Source: a virus
DNA length: 56,429 nt
Reading direction: 5' to 3' (one strand)
Virus record (IMG/VR): IMGVR_UViG_3300032288_000938
Location: 1-56,429 of that record
Notes under the pieces: model-generated
Told to the model about the DNA's origin: nothing
The model's database searches: none
The model's input: only the letters and a program-made list of their open reading frames with translations
Position numbers and translations under genes: made by a program
Shown: positions 54,452-56,429 of the stretch, piece after piece
Layout: every line of letters starts with the position of its first letter
Numbering within the stretch: the stretch's first letter is position 1

Positions 54452-54711
54452 TAGCAGTTCCACGCCCTGAGAGACTTGTTGATGCGGCTGTTTGGATCGT
54501 TCGCCGTCTTGGAAGATGTGAGTTTCTTCTTCATTCCTGACATCCGCGCGCAGAACGACTTACGGCGTCCAGCGTCAGCCTTTGTCTTTGGCTTAGGTGC
54601 CGGGGGCTTCAGGTTCATGCCCTGAGCCTTCGCAGAGGCGCGTCCCTTAGCGTTTAAACCGCCTTTGGGGTTTTTGCCTTCCTTACGAGTCCATGCTGGG
54701 GAGCTTGCCAT
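54451..54711 (-). CDS. Small conserved protein (DUF6321-like)
   Basis: An 86-residue protein: AWTRKEGKNPKGGLNAKGRA, SAKAQGMNLKPPAPKPKTKA, DAGRRKSFCARMSGMKKKLT, then PNSRINKSLRAWNC. The AWxRKEGKxPxGGLNxKGRAS start, RRKSFCARMxGM core and RINKSLRxWNC end identify the DUF6321 family (label from memory), common in phage head-tail regions. Its two cysteines are conserved-looking. It overlaps the structural protein gene by one base. Confidence 0.8.
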   Translation of the reverse strand: MASSPAWTRKEGKNPKGGLNAKGRASAKAQGMNLKPPAPKPKTKADAGRRKSFCARMSGMKKKLTSSKTANDPNSRINKSLRAWNC

Positions 54712-55490
54712 TATGCACCATCGTTCTTTACTAATACCAAAATGAACATCGAGGAGCAGGCGTTATTTTCCGAACTTCCAAAACCCTGCGCCTCAACCGT
54801 CGTTTTTTCGGGGATAGCAACCGGATATTCAAATGCGTAATCGGCAGTGCCGTTGTTGAGAGTAGTTACAGCAGCCGTCAGCCTGATGTCATTTGTCCCG
54901 CGAGTCATAAGCCGACCAGTGACCGCGTTTGATCCTCCAGCCTGACCCGTAGAAAAAAGACCCTGCGCAAGGTAGCCAGTATATCCTGCCGGGATTGTAA
55001 AGCTGCCCGTAATTCGGTTGTTGTAATCGTAGGCCACGATGTCATATATCGTAGCCGGGACGCCAGCGGTTACGGTTCCTGTCCCAATGTATATGTTTCC
55101 GGCAGCCCCATTTAAGCTCCCGGCTGTGGCAACATATGCAGAGTTGATGTGTAGGTATGAGTTGACCGTCGTTACGGCTGTCTGACCGTTCATTGTTACA
55201 GTCTCGGAAATCTCATTGTGGTTTCCGTCAAGACCGCCGATAAATACGGTTCTAGCTCCCGTTCCGTTTGCCGTATCGTTGGCGTTTGCGGAACTAACCT
55301 TCATCTGAATGGCAGCAGCCGGGAACGGCAAAAGACCGCCGCCCGGCCATATGGTTTCTGGAGTTGAGTCAACGTCGGGGTTGTAACCAAAAACCACGAC
55401 AGAACGATGCCAAGCAATCTGGCCACGGGCGACCTGAAGCTCGAACGGCTCAAACTTGCCGCGTTGTGTAACTGAAGCAATCTCAGCCAT
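54711..55490 (-). CDS. Structural protein, beta-rich
   Basis: A 259-residue protein beginning MAEIASVTQRGKFEPFELQV and ARGQIAWHRSVVVFGYNPDV, then repeated beta strands (TVTAGVPATIYDIVAYDYNN, RITGSFTIPAGYTGYLAQG). Its end (SSENNACSSMFILVLVKNDG) is also strand-like. Composition and the position after the capsid, two small genes on, suggest a head surface or vertex protein, but I cannot name a family. Confidence 0.6.
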   Translation of the reverse strand: MAEIASVTQRGKFEPFELQVARGQIAWHRSVVVFGYNPDVDSTPETIWPGGGLLPFPAAAIQMKVSSANANDTANGTGARTVFIGGLDGNHNEISETVTMNGQTAVTTVNSYLHINSAYVATAGSLNGAAGNIYIGTGTVTAGVPATIYDIVAYDYNNRITGSFTIPAGYTGYLAQGLFSTGQAGGSNAVTGRLMTRGTNDIRLTAAVTTLNNGTADYAFEYPVAIPEKTTVEAQGFGSSENNACSSMFILVLVKNDGA

Positions 55491-55502
55491 TCGAGCCTCC
55501 GG

Positions 55503-55784
55503 TTAAGCCTGATAGAACACCGTCACCGAAGTGGCGTTGGTGAGGTCGAGATACACGCTTGACTCAAAAAGGATTCCGTCATTTGGAATAATGATGTTGC
55601 CGGAGTAGTTGGCTCCGATAGCAACAGACAAGCGTGTCGTGCCGCTGGAACCACCATCCTTAAGGACAACAGATCCGGCAGTAGTTGTTGTAACGTGGAC
55701 ACCTTTCACACGGGCGCGGGAGGCATAAATGTCCCCGTCGTCCGTGCGAGTGGTGGCCTGAATATTGGATGTGTTAATAGCCAT
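55503..55784 (-). CDS. Small beta-rich structural protein
   Basis: A 93-residue protein: MAINTSNIQATTRTDDGDIY, ASRARVKGVHVTTTTAGSVV, LKDGGSSGTTRLSVAIGANY. It is almost all short strands with Gly/Thr-rich turns and ends TNATSVTVFYQA. This is the usual look of small head decoration or surface proteins. It stands alone between two similar beta-rich genes. Confidence 0.6.
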   Translation of the reverse strand: MAINTSNIQATTRTDDGDIYASRARVKGVHVTTTTAGSVVLKDGGSSGTTRLSVAIGANYSGNIIIPNDGILFESSVYLDLTNATSVTVFYQA

Positions 55785-55806
55785 ATTGGCCTCCTACGAG
55801 GCCGAA

Positions 55807-56283
55807 TTACGACACAGCGGCGCTGAACGGCGTAGCGACGGTTCCAGAGCCAACCAGAACTGCACTCACGATCCAAAGATTCGTGGCGGCGTCCTTAAGC
55901 TCAACATAAGACCCAGCCAGACCGCCAGTTGTGCTGCCGTTCATGGTGATGGTGTCGGATGTAGCTGTGGTATAGAAAGCACCCGGAGTCGAGGCAGTCA
56001 CGACCGCAGCACCCTGCATGACATCGGTGGCGTCGGCCACAGAGATCGTTGTGGAGTTGCTGGTCACAGTTGTGCCGAGAAGGATGCGATAGACGGCCTG
56101 AGTGCCGGTCGCGGCTGGGAGCGTAATGGCCGTGCCAGCGGCGCGATTGATGTTGGCTGTGATGCCGTTGTAGCTGTCATCGAGCGTGAGCGTGGAAGCT
56201 GTGATCGAAGACGAAACGGAGTCTGTGCCAGAAATGAAACCGGCCTGAGATACGACTGGGCCGGAGAATGTAGTGCGAGCCAT
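55807..56283 (-). CDS. Beta-rich structural protein after the capsid
   Basis: A 158-residue protein: MARTTFSGPVVSQAGFISGT, then LDDSYNGITANINRAAGTAI and TLPAATGTQAVYRILLGTTV. The opening and the AGTAITLPAATGTQAVYRI segment are typical of phage surface proteins with a repeating beta fold. It is the first gene behind the capsid and its terminator, across the circle junction, and could decorate the shell. A TCTCCTGC ribosome-like stretch precedes it. Confidence 0.6.
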   Translation of the reverse strand: MARTTFSGPVVSQAGFISGTDSVSSSITASTLTLDDSYNGITANINRAAGTAITLPAATGTQAVYRILLGTTVTSNSTTISVADATDVMQGAAVVTASTPGAFYTTATSDTITMNGSTTGGLAGSYVELKDAATNLWIVSAVLVGSGTVATPFSAAVS

Positions 56284-56306
56284 GATTGCCTCTTGCAGGA
56301 GATAGG

Positions 56307-56429
56307 CTCCACAGTCTCTGCAACGTCTGCCGGGACAGTCTGGGGAGCCGGATTAACCCGGAAAGAAAGAAGGGGGGCCGAAGCCCCCCTCCGGTAGATT
56401 AGGCAGCGCCGGGCGAACCGAAGATGCCA
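56307..56429. repeat. Terminal duplication, right copy
   Basis: Identical to positions 1-123. It includes the capsid 3' end and the terminator (56371-56390). Removing it closes the circle, so the 56284-56306 and 1-92 stretch becomes one 115-base spacer between the capsid gene and the gene at 55807-56283. Confidence 0.95.

Overview
The window is one complete, circularly closed genome of a tailed double-stranded DNA phage. Its last 123 bases repeat its first 123, so the unit is about 56,306 bp and the duplication is most simply the overlap of a circular assembly. A P22-like portal, head-tail adaptor-like proteins, a gp10-like tail protein and large internal 'ejection' proteins, with no sheath, tape measure or major tail-tube gene seen, point to a short-tailed (podovirus-like) virion. 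A GcrA-family regulator and a holin of the gene-transfer-agent type suggest an alphaproteobacterial host. No phage DNA or RNA polymerase was found, so the host enzymes are probably used. An integrase is present, but I recognise no repressor, so temperate life is possible but unproven.

Layout. Almost all virion and lysis genes form one very long minus-strand block. Read in transcription order it starts with the small terminase at 15262, runs through about 25 small accessory genes (15 kb down to 8.5 kb), two tRNA genes (Pro, Thr), the large terminase, portal, GroES-like protein, scaffold-like protein and capsid (7.7 kb to the window start). It then continues across the circle junction (56.3 kb down to 28.5 kb) through head-tail, lysis, tail-fibre and ejection proteins. 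It ends with a 2194-residue polyvalent protein that overlaps the integrase tail to tail.

Three shorter blocks carry the remaining genes. A plus-strand block (15.8 to 20.0 kb) begins at a promoter/operator region shared with the small terminase and encodes an ArdC-type antirestriction protein and many small proteins. A minus-strand block (23.4 to 20.0 kb) carries a RusA resolvase, a structured non-coding gap and a primase-helicase. The plus block at 23.4 to 28.6 kb carries a recombination set (PD-(D/E)XK exonuclease, Erf annealing protein, SSB-like protein, HNH nucleases), a ppGpp-hydrolase-like HD enzyme and the integrase. A near-perfect two-way terminator at 19986-20015 separates the two convergent blocks.

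Points most worth a second look: the heptamer CGGGGTT/AACCCCG, about sixty copies split between strands; a shared C-terminal tag (DG..xR.KT[KR]GR plus a terminal cysteine) on three adjacent small virion-region proteins; divergent promoters sharing one palindromic -35 region; a candidate small RNA between tRNA-Thr and terL; a tail-fibre-assembly remnant broken by a frameshift and a stop; and a 188-bp out-of-frame overlap of exonuclease and erf. All functions are read from sequence motifs by eye. No database search was possible.
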